In this document: piece after piece, positions 44,903 through 52,313 of the stretch
How the letters are laid out: each line of letters starts with the position of its first letter
How positions within the stretch are numbered: position 1 is the first letter of the stretch
Assembly (NCBI GenBank): GCA_024644535.1
Contig: JAHEKX010000001.1
Location: 62,001-126,000 of the forward strand
DNA: 64,000 nucleotides
Direction: 5' to 3'
From: Gammaproteobacteria bacterium
Lineage (GTDB): Bacteria > Pseudomonadota > Gammaproteobacteria > Pseudomonadales > Halieaceae
Notes under the pieces: generated by a model
The model's input: the letters and a program-made list of their open reading frames with translations, nothing else
What the model was told of the DNA's origin: nothing
Databases searched by the model: none
Translations under genes and position numbers: made by a program

Positions 44903-46375
44903 TCACCCCAACACCATCGGGGCCAACCACATGGCCACGATGGTGAGTAAACCCATAGAGACCAAGTTTAAGTAAAATCCTGCTCTCACCATATCGGGAA
45001 TTCGGATAAAGCCCGAGGCAAATACAATGGCGTTGGGTGGCGTTGCCACTGGCAGCATAAAGGCGCAACTCGCCGCTAAGGTCACCGGCACCACCAACAT
45101 CAACACATCAATGCCCGACTGGGTGGCAATCGCACCAATCACCGGCAAAAATGTCGCCGCCGTGGCTAAATTGCTGGTCAACTCCGTTAAAAAAATCACT
45201 AACCCAGCCGCCGCTAATATCACCACAATAACGCCCAGACTCGACAAAGGCGATAAGCCCTCACCTAACCATAAAGCCAGGCCGCTTTGCGAGACTGCCG
45301 AAGCCAGACTCAGACCACCACCAAACAACACCAACACGCCCCATGGTAAGCGCCCCACATCGTGCCAAACCATTAACTGCGCCTGTGTAGGCGAACCACT
45401 TGGCACCAAAAACAACAGCAACGCCGCCGTCATAGCAACACCGGTATCACTTAAACCCGTCAGGCCCGTCGCTTCGGTAATCATACGCCGAAACATCCAC
45501 CCCAAAATCACCAAAACAAAGATCACCGCGACACGCTTTTCCGCGCTCGACATCGGCCCTAGCTCAGCGCGCAAACGCTGAAGGTGAGCTTTAGCGCCCG
45601 CGCTTTCAGGAATATCAAAGACAAACGCCCAACGCGTTAAAATCAACCACGCCAACGGCAGCAAAACAATACTGACTGGCACCCCCACCAACATCCAATT
45701 CAAAAAGCTAATCTCGATACCATAAGTGTCGGCCAAAAAACCCGCCAGCAGGATATTGGGCGGTGTACCCACCAGCGTAGCCAACCCACCAATCGTGGCA
45801 GCGTAGGCAAGACCTAGTAGCAGTGCTATCTGGAAATTACGCTTATCTCTATCCGAAACACCTTCCATATTGTCAGTAACAACCGCAGCAACAGACACCG
45901 CAATCGGTAGCAACATCATCGTGGTTGACGTATTGGTCATCCACATCGACAAAATTGCCGCCACGACCATAAAACCTAAAATCAAGCGCGCACCATCGGT
46001 ACCTGTCCGAGCCAAGATCATCAATGCTATGCGCTTATGAAGATTCCAACGCTCGACCGCCAAGGCCAGCACAAAGGCACCTAGAAACAAATAAATAATC
46101 GGGTGGGCATACGACTGTGCCGCTTTGGCGATCGGCGCAATACCCAGCAAATCAAAACACACTAAAGGTAAAAATGCGGTTGCCGGTACAGGAATGGCCT
46201 CGGTGGCCCACCATATACCCATCCACGACCCTACCGCCGCCACACGCCAAGCCGTTTCGGGCATAACCGTTTGGTCAACCCCCATCAACATCATCACAGC
46301 AAACAGCAAAGGGCCCGCTATCAAGCCGATATTTTGATATGACAAGCGCTCTTCTGGAATCGCAGCAGAATTCAT
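44903..46375 (-). CDS. SLC13/DASS family sodium:anion symporter
   Basis: 490 residues, about 11 membrane helices. The two hairpin motifs are MTNTSTTMMLLPIAV (SNT-type, residue 150) and LTELTSNLATAATFLPV (residue 400), each with a following TPPN proline motif (VGTPPNILLAGF and VATPPNAIVFAS). The family carries dicarboxylates, citrate, sulfate or phosphate with sodium. It is upstream of the truncated TonB receptor and dehydrogenase remnants, so it may once have belonged to a dicarboxylate/hydroxy-acid locus; that is inference. Confidence 0.92.
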   Translation of the reverse strand: MNSAAIPEERLSYQNIGLIAGPLLFAVMMLMGVDQTVMPETAWRVAAVGSWMGIWWATEAIPVPATAFLPLVCFDLLGIAPIAKAAQSYAHPIIYLFLGAFVLALAVERWNLHKRIALMILARTGTDGARLILGFMVVAAILSMWMTNTSTTMMLLPIAVSVAAVVTDNMEGVSDRDKRNFQIALLLGLAYAATIGGLATLVGTPPNILLAGFLADTYGIEISFLNWMLVGVPVSIVLLPLAWLILTRWAFVFDIPESAGAKAHLQRLRAELGPMSSAEKRVAVIFVLVILGWMFRRMITEATGLTGLSDTGVAMTAALLLFLVPSGSPTQAQLMVWHDVGRLPWGVLVLFGGGLSLASAVSQSGLALWLGEGLSPLSSLGVIVVILAAAGLVIFLTELTSNLATAATFLPVIGAIATQSGIDVLMLVVPVTLAASCAFMLPVATPPNAIVFASGFIRIPDMVRAGFYLNLVSMGLLTIVAMWLAPMVLG

Positions 46376-46404
46376 AACTCACCTATAGTGGACTAACCGA
46401 AACA

Positions 46405-46427
46405 CCGAGGGGCCAAAGGCCCCTCGG
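46405..46427. terminator. 10-bp hairpin, terminator-like
   Basis: CCGAGGGGCC-AAA-GGCCCCTCGG, perfect stem, lying just after the stop of the TonB receptor remnant on the minus strand. The T-run after it is short (TGTTT), so its strength as terminator is unsure. Confidence 0.6.
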
Positions 46428-46440
46428 ATAGAACTACCAA

Positions 46441-46740
46441 CTAGAAGCTCGCGCGAACGTCTAGGTACATATAACGACCGTAGTCGGTGTGGGCATCAGA
46501 GAAATACCCGAAGTAACGATCCGCCAAAGGCGCGCGCTCGTCAGTAAAGTTTTTAACACCCAAGCGGAAACGCGTTTTGGTACCCATAACATCCGTGCGG
46601 TAGTCAAAGGTCGCATCGTAGGTCGTCATCGATGGAACTACGTAGCGAGTACCATCAGCCAAGGTCAATGAACTTTGGTAAAAGTCGCCGATCTTATACG
46701 CTGACAATGACGCACCATACTCGTTCATGCGCCAGCTTAA
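46441..46740 (-). pseudogene. C-terminal remnant of a TonB-dependent receptor
   Basis: About 100 codons remain, reading KLSWRMNEYGASLSAYKIGD, then GVKNFTDERAP, ending MYLDVRASF with the terminal Phe of outer-membrane beta-barrels. GVKNFTDERAP is the usual last-strands block of receptors. An ATG at 46728 makes it look like a 95-residue gene, but there is no signal peptide or plug and the frame ends at about 46740 where an unrelated gene fragment begins. It is therefore the 3' end of a deleted receptor gene. Confidence 0.75.
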
Positions 46741-46968
46741 CTTCGCGCACAGAATGTCGCGAACCCCATAGGCGCGATATGGTCCGCTTCCATGCTACTA
46801 GAGTACAGCCGCAATACGACTCGGACACACCAGGAAGCGTCAGCGGATATTATGCGTGCGATTCAGGCGACGCTTGCCGGCAACATCCTAACCAGAGATT
46901 TGGGCGGTAACGCATCAACTACAGACCTAACCGATGCGCTGCTTGATCACCTTAAACAACATAACTGA
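46741..46968 (+). pseudogene. C-terminal remnant of an isopropylmalate/tartrate/isocitrate dehydrogenase-type gene
   Basis: On the plus strand the frame reads AQNVANPIGAIWSASMLLEY, then ILTRDLGGNASTTDLTDALLDHL and a TGA stop. ANPIxAIWSAxMMLE and LTxDLGGxAST are the conserved C-terminal blocks of the beta-decarboxylating dehydrogenases (isopropylmalate, tartrate and NAD-isocitrate dehydrogenases). A stop codon closes the frame at 46738 on the left, and no start exists, so all of the N-terminal 75 percent is gone. Confidence 0.75.
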
Positions 46969-47007
46969 TGTGCGTCCAACAAGTAATGAGCAACCAGACC
47001 TGACTAT

Positions 47008-47403
47008 TTAAGCCGTTAAACTTAAGAACAATCCGTAAGCACTACCAAGCAGGCAAATCACTGTGGCAAGCAGACCGACACTGAACCCAATTTCACGTTT
47101 ACTGGGCTCTTTGTAGTAGCCCAAGGCGTACAGTACTCGACCAACAGGGTAGAACACACCGACGGCAGCGGCAGCCAAATCTGACACCGTCAAGGCAAAG
47201 AGCCACAAGGCTGGCAGGAACAGAATTAAACCCTCGATAGTGTTCAAGTGAACGCGGACTGCCCAGACGAAGGGCTCGGGACCCACCATTTCAGGCACCT
47301 TTACGCCATGTTTGCCCCGCGCGACACCGACCATTGCCGTCACCCAGAACAAAACAAATAAACACAGCAAGGTCACAAAACCGGTAAGCGGATACTCAAA
47401 CAT
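47008..47403 (-). CDS. MAPEG family membrane protein
   Basis: 131 residues from the ATG at 47403, with AAGGG about 9 bases upstream; an ATG at 47433 would add ten charged residues. Four membrane helices; NTIEGLILFLPALWLFAL and GRVLYALGYYKEPSKREIGF are MAPEG motifs. Relatives include microsomal glutathione transferase and leukotriene C4 synthase-like proteins; bacterial members have ill-defined roles, perhaps glutathione conjugation of lipophilic compounds. Confidence 0.88.
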   Translation of the reverse strand: MFEYPLTGFVTLLCLFVLFWVTAMVGVARGKHGVKVPEMVGPEPFVWAVRVHLNTIEGLILFLPALWLFALTVSDLAAAAVGVFYPVGRVLYALGYYKEPSKREIGFSVGLLATVICLLGSAYGLFLSLTA

Positions 47404-47612
47404 ATTGCTAGCCCTTTTATTTTTGAAGGACACGTAGCTTGCAACTATGTCAGTGGAAAAAGCAAGCTCCCCAGAACAGAATTTTAATGCGCCATTCTAT
47501 TGATGCAGGTTTCTGCTAGACCGGGGCACTAAAAATAGCATAATGAAAAAATTAAATATCATTATGCATATAAATTAACAGCGACTCGCACGAACCGGGA
47601 GATCCCAGATTC

Positions 47613-48641
47613 ATGTTATTTGCCGCCTTGGCACTGGTTCTTATTTTGATCGCGCTGCTGATTTACTTGATCGCATCGCGCACGGCGCGCGAGTCGGCCG
47701 CACGCACCAATGCCAATGCCAAACGAAAACGAGTACGTCCTATCGCCTCGAACCGAGTCGCTAGTGGTGTCTTCGAGGTCGGTGGCCGTGAAGCAGAAAA
47801 CACTCCCACGCCGCCACTAGCAGCTCCTGCCGAGTTGCAAGACTTTAGTTTGTATACGATCGACAACGTCGAACTAAAAGGGCGTCAGGCTATTCAAGCA
47901 ATTTATCAGGCAATGCCGCCACCACACCCCATTCAGACACAGCTTGTGGGAGGTCTAGATACCCCCGAAGAGCTAAAACAGACGGTCGTACTTGACGCCG
48001 GGCTTACCGCCGCCGTCCTCAGAACAGTCAATTCCGCCGCATTTGGCCTGTCATCTCCCATCACCAGCGTGCAGCACGCTATTACTTATTTGGGCGTCAC
48101 GGCAGTAAAAGGGCTTGTAACGCAAGCCGCTTTTTCAGAACGTGCACCCACCGGCACCCCGCGACAACAAGCCAGCTTGGCCAAAATTTGGAAAGCCGCT
48201 CGCTATTCCGGCGCATTTGCCCAAATGATAGGTCAAGAATTTGCGCTACCGAGATTATCCGTGGTCGCGACCAGTGCGCTACTGGCAAATCTCGGTGACG
48301 TTGCCCTGGCAACAACCACTTTAGATTCGCTTGAGGACTTTGAAGATAACAACACGTTGCTAGCCAGAGCTAAACAGCAACAGTCGAAATTTGGTTTTAA
48401 CAGCTTTATTGTGGGCAGCGCACTGGCCAAACACTGGGGACTTCCACCCGAGCTTGCGCTATCCATTGCATCCTCAGGGCTTTTATTAACAACCGCCCCC
48501 AAAGACTACCCGCTACTCAAAGAAACACTACACCAAAATCTAATCATCTATACCGCCTGCAGGATTAGCGATGCAATCGCGTACTGCAAAATTGAAGATA
48601 TCGAGGATTTTGGTCTTGACGACAACAACGACCTGTTTTAA
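47613..48641 (+). CDS. membrane-anchored HDOD domain protein
   Basis: 342 residues. One N-terminal helix (residues 1-24) and a basic linker are followed by an HDOD domain from about residue 100: LVGGLDTPEELKQTVVLDAG, VLRTVNSAAFGLSSPITSVQ, HAITYLGVTAVKGLVTQAAF. HDOD proteins lack the HD catalytic pair and act as signal-transduction or regulatory partners. The TAA stop at 48639-48641 is followed in the same frame by 34 more protein-like codons, so it may be a recent premature stop. Confidence 0.88.
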   Translation: MLFAALALVLILIALLIYLIASRTARESAARTNANAKRKRVRPIASNRVASGVFEVGGREAENTPTPPLAAPAELQDFSLYTIDNVELKGRQAIQAIYQAMPPPHPIQTQLVGGLDTPEELKQTVVLDAGLTAAVLRTVNSAAFGLSSPITSVQHAITYLGVTAVKGLVTQAAFSERAPTGTPRQQASLAKIWKAARYSGAFAQMIGQEFALPRLSVVATSALLANLGDVALATTTLDSLEDFEDNNTLLARAKQQQSKFGFNSFIVGSALAKHWGLPPELALSIASSGLLLTTAPKDYPLLKETLHQNLIIYTACRISDAIAYCKIEDIEDFGLDDNNDLF

Positions 48642-48746
48642 TGGCGTCAATACCTCGAGCTTGAGGGTTTATCGCGCACGAAGGACTTATTTAACGATAA
48701 GGGCTTTAAACGCAAAGCAAACCGTTTAATCAACACCTTAGGTTAG
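48642..48746 (+). other. in-frame extension after the HDOD stop codon
   Basis: Directly after the TAA, the same frame runs 34 codons (WRQYLELEGLSRTKD... ...FKRKANRLINTLG) to a TAG. It has balanced, charged, helix-like composition typical of a protein C-terminus and no start of its own. It could be the lost end of the HDOD protein, a readthrough tail or chance. Confidence 0.35.
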
Positions 48747-48792
48747 TAAACGTTGGGGCCTGCCATTAACGCGGCAGACCCAAGTCAGCCAT

Positions 48793-50445
48793 TTAAGCAG
48801 CCGCCTCTTCGATCCCCAGAGCTTGCAGAGCCAGCTTCTTGGCCGTTTTGTAGTCGGCCTTTCCGTTCACAGCTCGGGGGACCGCATCTACCCACACGTA
48901 ATGCCGCGGCGCCTTATAATCCGCGATCAAACCGCGCACGTGTGCTTTAAGCTCAGTAGAGCTTTGTGCACCTGCAGGCGCCGAATATACGGCGGTTACC
49001 GCCTGGCCAAATTTATCATCGGCAACACCCACAACCAGGCAGTCGTATACATCAGTATGCGCTTTCATGGCTTCTTCGACCTCTTCGGGGTAGATCTTTT
49101 CACCGCCGCTATTAATGCAAATAGAACCTCGCCCAATCAAAGTGATAGTGCCATCGGCCTCTACCGTGGCGTAATCCCCCGGTACCGAATAGCGCACTCC
49201 ATCGAATTCTTTGAACGTCGATGCACTTTTTACTGGGTCTTTGTAGTAACCCACTGGCACCAGGGCTGCGCTACAAATTAATCCCATTTCGCCAGACCCC
49301 GGCGTAACGGGCGTCCCATCTTCTTTTAACACCTTGGCAAATGGCGACAATTCAAACCTTGCGGTTTTGTATTCGTTAACGTTTTCTCGGTTGGTAATAC
49401 TCGTAGCAAAACTACCCTCGCTTGCGCCCATACTATCGACAATATTTGCGTCCATGTGTCGCAGTAACCCTTGCTTGACCGATGCTGAAAACATCACGCC
49501 TGAAGATCCAACCAGGCGTACCGGACTTAAATCCATTGGCGTGCCTGCTTCAACGGCCTTATCCAATGCATCAACGATGGGCTTAGCAAAGGCATCGCCA
49601 ACGATGACCAATTCTTGGACTCGCTCACGCTCAACCAAACGCATGAGTTCATTCGGATCAAAGGTTTGGTTGTAGTAAATAACCGCAGCGGCGCCTAATG
49701 ACTGAGGAATAAACACGCCGATCCACATGCCCGTGCCGTGCATTAAGGGGCAGGCTGGCAAGCTGCGTGACAAAGTGCCTTGTTCAGCGAACTCTTTCAC
49801 ACTAGGCACTAGATCGGCTGGTGTTTCTGGAGGGGGTAGCCCTCTGAACGCCGACGCCATGGTCGCCAACACTTTGGCAAAGCCACCCTGTTCATACATT
49901 ACACCTTTCGGGTTGCCCGTGGTGCCGCCTGTATAAAGCATATAAACATCGCTGGCTTCGCGCTCTATACGCGGCATAGCAGAGCCCGAGATTGCGTGTT
50001 CAAAGCTGATTGCATTAGGCAAGGCTGATGCACCAGGCGGATCGATCTCTACGAACACTTTAACGGCGGGAATGTCGCTCAAAATCGCTTCCAGCCTTGA
50101 GGCAAATGCAGACTCGTAGACCACAGCTTCAGCATCACTATTATCGATAATGTAGGCAAGCTCAGCCTCCAAGTAACGATAGTTAACATTCACAGGACAC
50201 AAACGCGCCTTAAGAGCACCAAACTGCGCGATCAGATATTCCGCTCGATTGTAAGAGTAAATGGCAACTTTCGAACCTGGCTCTAAACCCGCATCGACAA
50301 AGGTTTGCGCCATGCATGCGGCAGCGCGCTCGTATTCCTGCCAGCTTAGATTAAGTGTATCGCTAATAATGGCTGGCTCTAATGGGATGGTATCCGTAAC
50401 GACTTCCCAAACATTAGCTAGGTTCCAAACGCTTCCTGAATTCAT
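48793..50445 (-). CDS. acyl-CoA synthetase (AMP-binding, FadD-like)
   Basis: 550 residues. YTGGTTGNPKGVMYEQ near residue 172 is the AMP-binding P-loop, VDSMGASEGSF near 340 the adenylate loop, SVPGDYATVEADGTITLIGR near 410 the hinge region and INSGGEKIYPEEVEEAM near 440; the C-terminal catalytic lysine lies in VNGKADYKTAKKLA. It joins a carboxylic acid to CoA with ATP. The sequence resembles actinobacterial FadD3/FadD19-type ligases for branched or ring-derived acids; the substrate is uncertain. Monocistronic. Confidence 0.92.
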   Translation of the reverse strand: MNSGSVWNLANVWEVVTDTIPLEPAIISDTLNLSWQEYERAAACMAQTFVDAGLEPGSKVAIYSYNRAEYLIAQFGALKARLCPVNVNYRYLEAELAYIIDNSDAEAVVYESAFASRLEAILSDIPAVKVFVEIDPPGASALPNAISFEHAISGSAMPRIEREASDVYMLYTGGTTGNPKGVMYEQGGFAKVLATMASAFRGLPPPETPADLVPSVKEFAEQGTLSRSLPACPLMHGTGMWIGVFIPQSLGAAAVIYYNQTFDPNELMRLVERERVQELVIVGDAFAKPIVDALDKAVEAGTPMDLSPVRLVGSSGVMFSASVKQGLLRHMDANIVDSMGASEGSFATSITNRENVNEYKTARFELSPFAKVLKEDGTPVTPGSGEMGLICSAALVPVGYYKDPVKSASTFKEFDGVRYSVPGDYATVEADGTITLIGRGSICINSGGEKIYPEEVEEAMKAHTDVYDCLVVGVADDKFGQAVTAVYSAPAGAQSSTELKAHVRGLIADYKAPRHYVWVDAVPRAVNGKADYKTAKKLALQALGIEEAAA

Positions 50446-50790
50446 TAAGACCTCTTATTGTTGTTTACCGTTTACTATGGTGAGAAAGAATACCAGACTC
50501 ACTGTTCAATAGTAGGTCAAGGCTAGACAGCTTGCGAGGCTATTTCAATGACACCATCGTCGAAACTGCAGCCAGCCATCTCACCAAAATAGCGCTGGCC
50601 ATTGCTCTGACCTTCTTACCAACTGTGATCAAAAAATAGAATATGGCTTGCAAAGCCCGTGCGGAGTAGACTGTGGCCCGGCGTTTGGCGTGCGGCACGT
50701 AAAGCCATCTAGCAGAAAAAAGACCGAGACTGTTAGGTAAAGGTCATGCCCCCTCTACGAAACTTAACGCGGGTTGAAAATGGAGACTTT
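50446..50790. other. spacer between acyl-CoA ligase and micro-ORF
   Basis: It should hold the promoter of the acyl-CoA ligase (minus strand) and of the micro-ORF (plus). A frame at 50484-50639 on the plus strand reads like a short amphipathic protein but has no start codon or RBS, so it is not called a gene. Nothing else recognised. Confidence 0.4.
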
Positions 50791-50874
50791 ATGGATTGGT
50801 CAGTTGTAGGCGGCGTTGCCGTCGTATTTATTATTATATTAATCGCCGTGTTGGCATCAAAGAAAACGGACTAA
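50791..50874 (+). CDS. 27-residue single-helix membrane peptide
   Basis: ATG at 50791 to TAA at 50872. GGAG at 50782-50785 sits 5 bases before the start. The peptide begins MDWSVVGG, has an unbroken helix of about 16 Val/Ile/Leu/Ala/Phe residues and ends ASKKTD, the Lys pair fixing the C-terminus inside. This is the normal shape of bacterial membrane micro-proteins, which often tune transporters or sensors. Too short for family assignment, so homology to known ones could not be tested by eye. Confidence 0.55.
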   Translation: MDWSVVGGVAVVFIIILIAVLASKKTD

Positions 50875-51046
50875 CATCAACGCAGATACTGCAGGGGATG
50901 ATCAATACATAGTTAAGCAACAACGCAATCGCGCATGTTCCGACGAGTCGATCTGGCGGCTTTACGAGGCGAAACTGGATGGCACGCTATGAAAACCGCA
51001 CAGTAACCACTGAGGGCTTATAGGTACTTCTGGAGGCTTGCAAAAA

Positions 51047-51123
51047 TGGCGGAGCGGACGGGACTCGAACCCGCGACCCCCGGCGTGACAGGCCGGTATT
51101 CTAACCAACTGAACTACCGCTCC
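51047..51123 (-). tRNA. tRNA-Asp (GTC)
   Basis: 77 bases with encoded CCA. Acceptor GGAGCGG/CCGCTCC, D-arm with AGTTCAGTTGGTTAGAAT, anticodon loop CTGTCAC (GTC) and T-arm GGTTCGAGTCC. Second in a pair after tRNA-Val on the same transcript; no clear terminator follows. Confidence 0.97.
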
Positions 51124-51182
51124 AGGTAGACGCTGCACTAGTGCAACGGTTGTTTTTTCGGACCCAATTTTATCGAGAAAAT

Positions 51183-51258
51183 TGGTGGGTGGTGACGGGA
51201 TCGAACCGCCGACCCTCTGCTTGTAAGGCAGATGCTCTCCCAGCTGAGCTAACCACCC
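51183..51258 (-). tRNA. tRNA-Val (TAC)
   Basis: 76 bases with encoded CCA. Acceptor GGGTGGT/ACCACCC, D-arm TAGCTCAGCTGGGAGAGC, anticodon loop CTTACAA (TAC) and T-arm GGTTCGATCCC. First gene of the pair, transcribed from the promoter at 51275-51302; 59 bp separate it from tRNA-Asp. Confidence 0.97.
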
Positions 51259-51274
51259 CGAGCCGAGAAGGCGC

Positions 51275-51302
51275 ATTATAGAGAGTTACATTTTAGTGTC
51301 AA
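51275..51302 (-). promoter_or_regulatory. sigma-70 promoter of the tRNA operon
   Basis: Minus strand TTGACA (51297-51302), 16-base spacer, TATAAT (51275-51280), both consensus. The next bases are GCGCC, the GC-rich discriminator typical of stable-RNA promoters under stringent (ppGpp) control. The transcript would start about 10 bases before tRNA-Val. Confidence 0.88.
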
Positions 51303-51478
51303 CGCACAATCCCTGTTTTTTTAAAGTTTTTTACTCGCGACCAGGGCCGTCTAAAAATTTCTGTTCCGACTTCAATTTGTAGCGTCAGATGAGTTCAAGT
51401 TTCGACCGTATGGATATCGTATCTGAGATCGGTAATAGGTAAACTTAGAGGATTATAATCTTATCGAGATCAAACCGT

Positions 51479-51847
51479 ATGCAAATCTATAAAGACTTTC
51501 ACTTTGAGGCGGCGCACCGTCTTCCGAACGTACCCGAAGGTCATAAGTGCGCCCGCCTGCATGGACATTCGTTTCAACTTAGAATCACAGTGGCAGGAGA
51601 AGCGCCACCTCCAATGAATTGGATTATGGATTTTGGCGACCTCAAAAAAGTCGTCAACCCTATTATTGACCAGCTTGATCATTACTACCTAAACGACATC
51701 CCTGGCTTAGAAAACCCCACCAGCGAACGTCTGTGTGAATGGCTTTGGGAAAAACTCTCACTGACCTTGCCTCAACTATATTCAATTGAGCTAAAAGAGA
51801 CCTGCACCTCCGGATGTCTCTATAAGGGCCCCAACCTCGTAGACTAA
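51479..51847 (+). CDS. queD: 6-carboxytetrahydropterin synthase (QueD)
   Basis: 122 residues. FHFEAAHRL gives the first zinc histidine, CARLHGHSF the catalytic cysteine and HGH zinc pair, DFGDLKKVV the conserved helix, and KETCTSG the C-terminal glutamate. It makes 6-carboxytetrahydropterin from dihydroneopterin triphosphate, an early step of queuosine synthesis for tRNA anticodons (Asp, Asn, His, Tyr), and it lies close to a tRNA-Asp gene though probably by chance. No preQ1 riboswitch is seen in its leader (51303-51478). Confidence 0.95.
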   Translation: MQIYKDFHFEAAHRLPNVPEGHKCARLHGHSFQLRITVAGEAPPPMNWIMDFGDLKKVVNPIIDQLDHYYLNDIPGLENPTSERLCEWLWEKLSLTLPQLYSIELKETCTSGCLYKGPNLVD

Positions 51848-52313
51848 ATGACCATACCGGACTCTTTCCGACATTAGAACACGATCAACCGCGAATGACC
51901 CTGCAAGCAAGGCCGTTTTGCTTGCTTACCAGCTGAGCCCGACGTCCGCGTACCCAGCGTTACCTAGGGTTACCATAAGTAGCAAGTCAAGTTTTTTATA
52001 CACAATTGCTCGACGGGTTCACAAAAACGTCATGTTACGGAATAATCGCAATCAAGCACTCTAGGTAGCTATCATAAACCTTTGTTTTTATTCGATTTTT
52101 TGTCATTGGTTAAAAATTAAACAATTTAAGTAGGATCTTAAGATTACTGAGCTGGAGCCCCGATTAAACAAATTACCCACCAACTTATCCACAGATTCTG
52201 TGGAAAAGAAAGATGGAATTTAGAAGCCAAACCATCTTGACATAGAGACAAAACTTGCGAAGCAAGGCGCTAAAACCCTCTTTGCAATTACAGGCACAAT
52301 TTATGCTAACAGA
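51848..52313. other. AT-rich spacer with DnaA boxes
   Basis: No open frame of note. A hairpin GCAAGCAA-N7-TTGCTTGC at 51903-51925 may end queD. Further on lie two consensus DnaA boxes: TTATACACA at 51996-52004 and TTATCCACA at 52185-52193, the latter facing an inverted near-box (TTTTCCACA on the minus strand) so that CCACAG-N3-CTGTGG forms a palindrome at 52189-52203. In between the DNA is very AT-rich, with long T and A runs. The next gene starts with GATC-rich tandem repeats. The region could bind DnaA (titration or reactivating site, or an accessory origin), but dnaA, gidA and parAB are absent so this is not a normal oriC. Confidence 0.45.
51903..51925 (+). terminator. hairpin after queD
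   Basis: GCAAGCAA-GGCCGTT-TTGCTTGC, perfect 8-bp stem, 56 bp after the queD stop. No T-run follows, so terminator function is only likely from position. Confidence 0.4.

Noticed and set aside
46441-46728. Intact 95-residue small gene
   Set aside because: It has an ATG but the text is the last strands of a TonB receptor barrel, homologous sequence continues upstream of the ATG, and there is no signal peptide.
48750-48790. Rho-independent terminator between HDOD and acyl-CoA ligase genes
   Set aside because: The inverted repeat GGCCTGCC/GGCAGACC has a mismatch, an 8-base loop and no T-run on either strand.
50484-50639. Protein-like frame before the micro-ORF (DSLRGYFNDT... to IKK)
   Set aside because: No start codon, no ribosome site, no recognised family and only about 50 codons. 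It might be a remnant but there is no support.
51303-51478. preQ1 riboswitch before queD
   Set aside because: No small pseudoknot-forming C-rich/A-rich element was found; the leader has only AT-rich runs.
51848-52313. Main chromosomal origin oriC
   Set aside because: No dnaA, dnaN, gidA/mnmG or rpmH nearby and only two full DnaA boxes. About two TTATNCACA sites are expected by chance in 64 kb, so the cluster is suggestive only.
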